Source: Bacteroidales bacterium UBA1215 (GTDB lineage Bacteria > Bacteroidota > Bacteroidia > Bacteroidales > WCHB1-69). From it: a DNA stretch of 14,313 nt. The position numbers were made by a program, and so were the translations under genes. The DNA lies in assembly GCA_002309475.1 (NCBI GenBank), contig DBXJ01000008.1, positions 2,269 to 16,581 of the forward strand. Reading direction: 5' to 3'. The notes below the pieces were generated by a model, which saw only the letters and a list, made by a program, of their open reading frames with translations, did no database searches and was not told where the DNA came from. This document shows positions 14,178 to 14,313 of this stretch, piece by piece (positions within the stretch are counted from its first letter, which is position 1; each line of letters starts with the position of its first letter).

Positions 14178-14313
14178 TCAATGCCACTTCCACATGCAAT
14201 CGTTTATGGTTGGACAATTTATATTGAGATTCTGTTTTGGTAAATAATGACAATAATTTTATCAAATTTATCAAATCAAACTTATCGGCTTGCTGTCTGT
14301 ATTTTTCTCTTGT
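14140..14313 (-). CDS. dnaX: DnaX (DNA polymerase III gamma/tau) domain III end, frame 0 (partial, 5' part outside window)
   Basis: DnaX is the ATPase and organiser of the clamp loader. Reading from the window edge gives 57 residues and a TGA at 14140-14142. They include EKYRQQADKFDLINLIKLLS and NHKRLHVEVALMQACTL. The K/NQ-RLHVE-x-ALM pattern is the last helix of the collar domain (domain III) in Bacteroidetes DnaX. The frame closes about ten residues after that helix, which would give a gamma-like protein ending at the collar domain. The expected linker and tau domain follow at once in the +1 frame. Domains I and II, with the Walker motifs, lie outside the window, so they could not be checked. 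Confidence 0.72.
   Translation of the reverse strand, partial: TREKYRQQADKFDLINLIKLLSLFTKTESQYKLSNHKRLHVEVALMQACTLDNVRQS

Noticed and set aside
1..14313. CRISPR arrays, insertion sequences, rRNA, riboswitches
   Set aside because: No spaced direct repeats, transposase motifs, rRNA segments or long structured leaders were seen on either strand.

Overview
The window is AT-rich and reads as a chromosomal segment of a Bacteroidota member, probably Bacteroidales-like; I cannot assign genus or species. The basis is: perfect TAnnTTTG promoter -7 elements, a GWxTD-domain protein, a TonB-dependent receptor with an N-terminal carboxypeptidase-regulatory-like domain paired with a DUF5689-type lipoprotein, a two-domain periplasmic M16 peptidase, and starts without obvious Shine-Dalgarno sequences. 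There are no signs of phage, transposons or CRISPR.

Layout. Positions 1-578 (minus) hold the N-terminal two thirds of ftsY, with a tRNA-Gly(CCC) gene ending only 14 nt upstream of it (593-665). A short divergent intergenic region (666-761) carries two facing promoter elements with the same core TATCTTTG. From 762 to 9757 (plus) runs a very tight seven-gene operon: GWxTD-domain secreted protein, small monotopic phosphoglycosyl transferase, WbpP-type UDP-GlcNAc/GalNAc 4-epimerase, GDP-mannose 4,6-dehydratase (gmd), GDP-L-fucose synthase (fcl), TonB-dependent receptor, and DUF5689-like lipoprotein. Junctions are 1-nt overlaps (TAATG) or gaps of 2 to 11 nt. The operon closes at a strong bidirectional terminator (9771-9799). 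The opposite strand carries, converging on that terminator, a two-FN3-domain exported protein (9798-10385), a second terminator (10402-10432), a 969-residue M16 peptidase (10443-13352), and the 3' part of dnaX (13395-14313).

How the genes work together. The epimerase, Gmd and Fcl would make UDP-GalNAc (or a related UDP-HexNAc) and GDP-L-fucose. The phosphoglycosyl transferase would load the first sugar phosphate on a polyprenyl carrier in the inner membrane. The same transcript then makes outer-membrane proteins: a TonB-dependent receptor and its probable lipoprotein partner. No other glycosyltransferase, flippase, polymerase or oligosaccharyl transferase is present, so this is a fragment of a glycan pathway, tied transcriptionally to envelope proteins.

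Most notable observations. (1) dnaX is split between two frames. The upstream part (domain III) ends at a UGA right after a Ser codon, and the tau-type C-terminal domain continues in the +1 frame. This could be a programmed frameshift making gamma-like and tau-like products, a split gene, or a sequence error. (2) The glycan-precursor genes share an operon with a TonB receptor, a DUF5689 lipoprotein and a GWxTD protein. (3) The GWxTD protein contains five matches to the Bacteroidetes protein O-glycosylation tripeptide.
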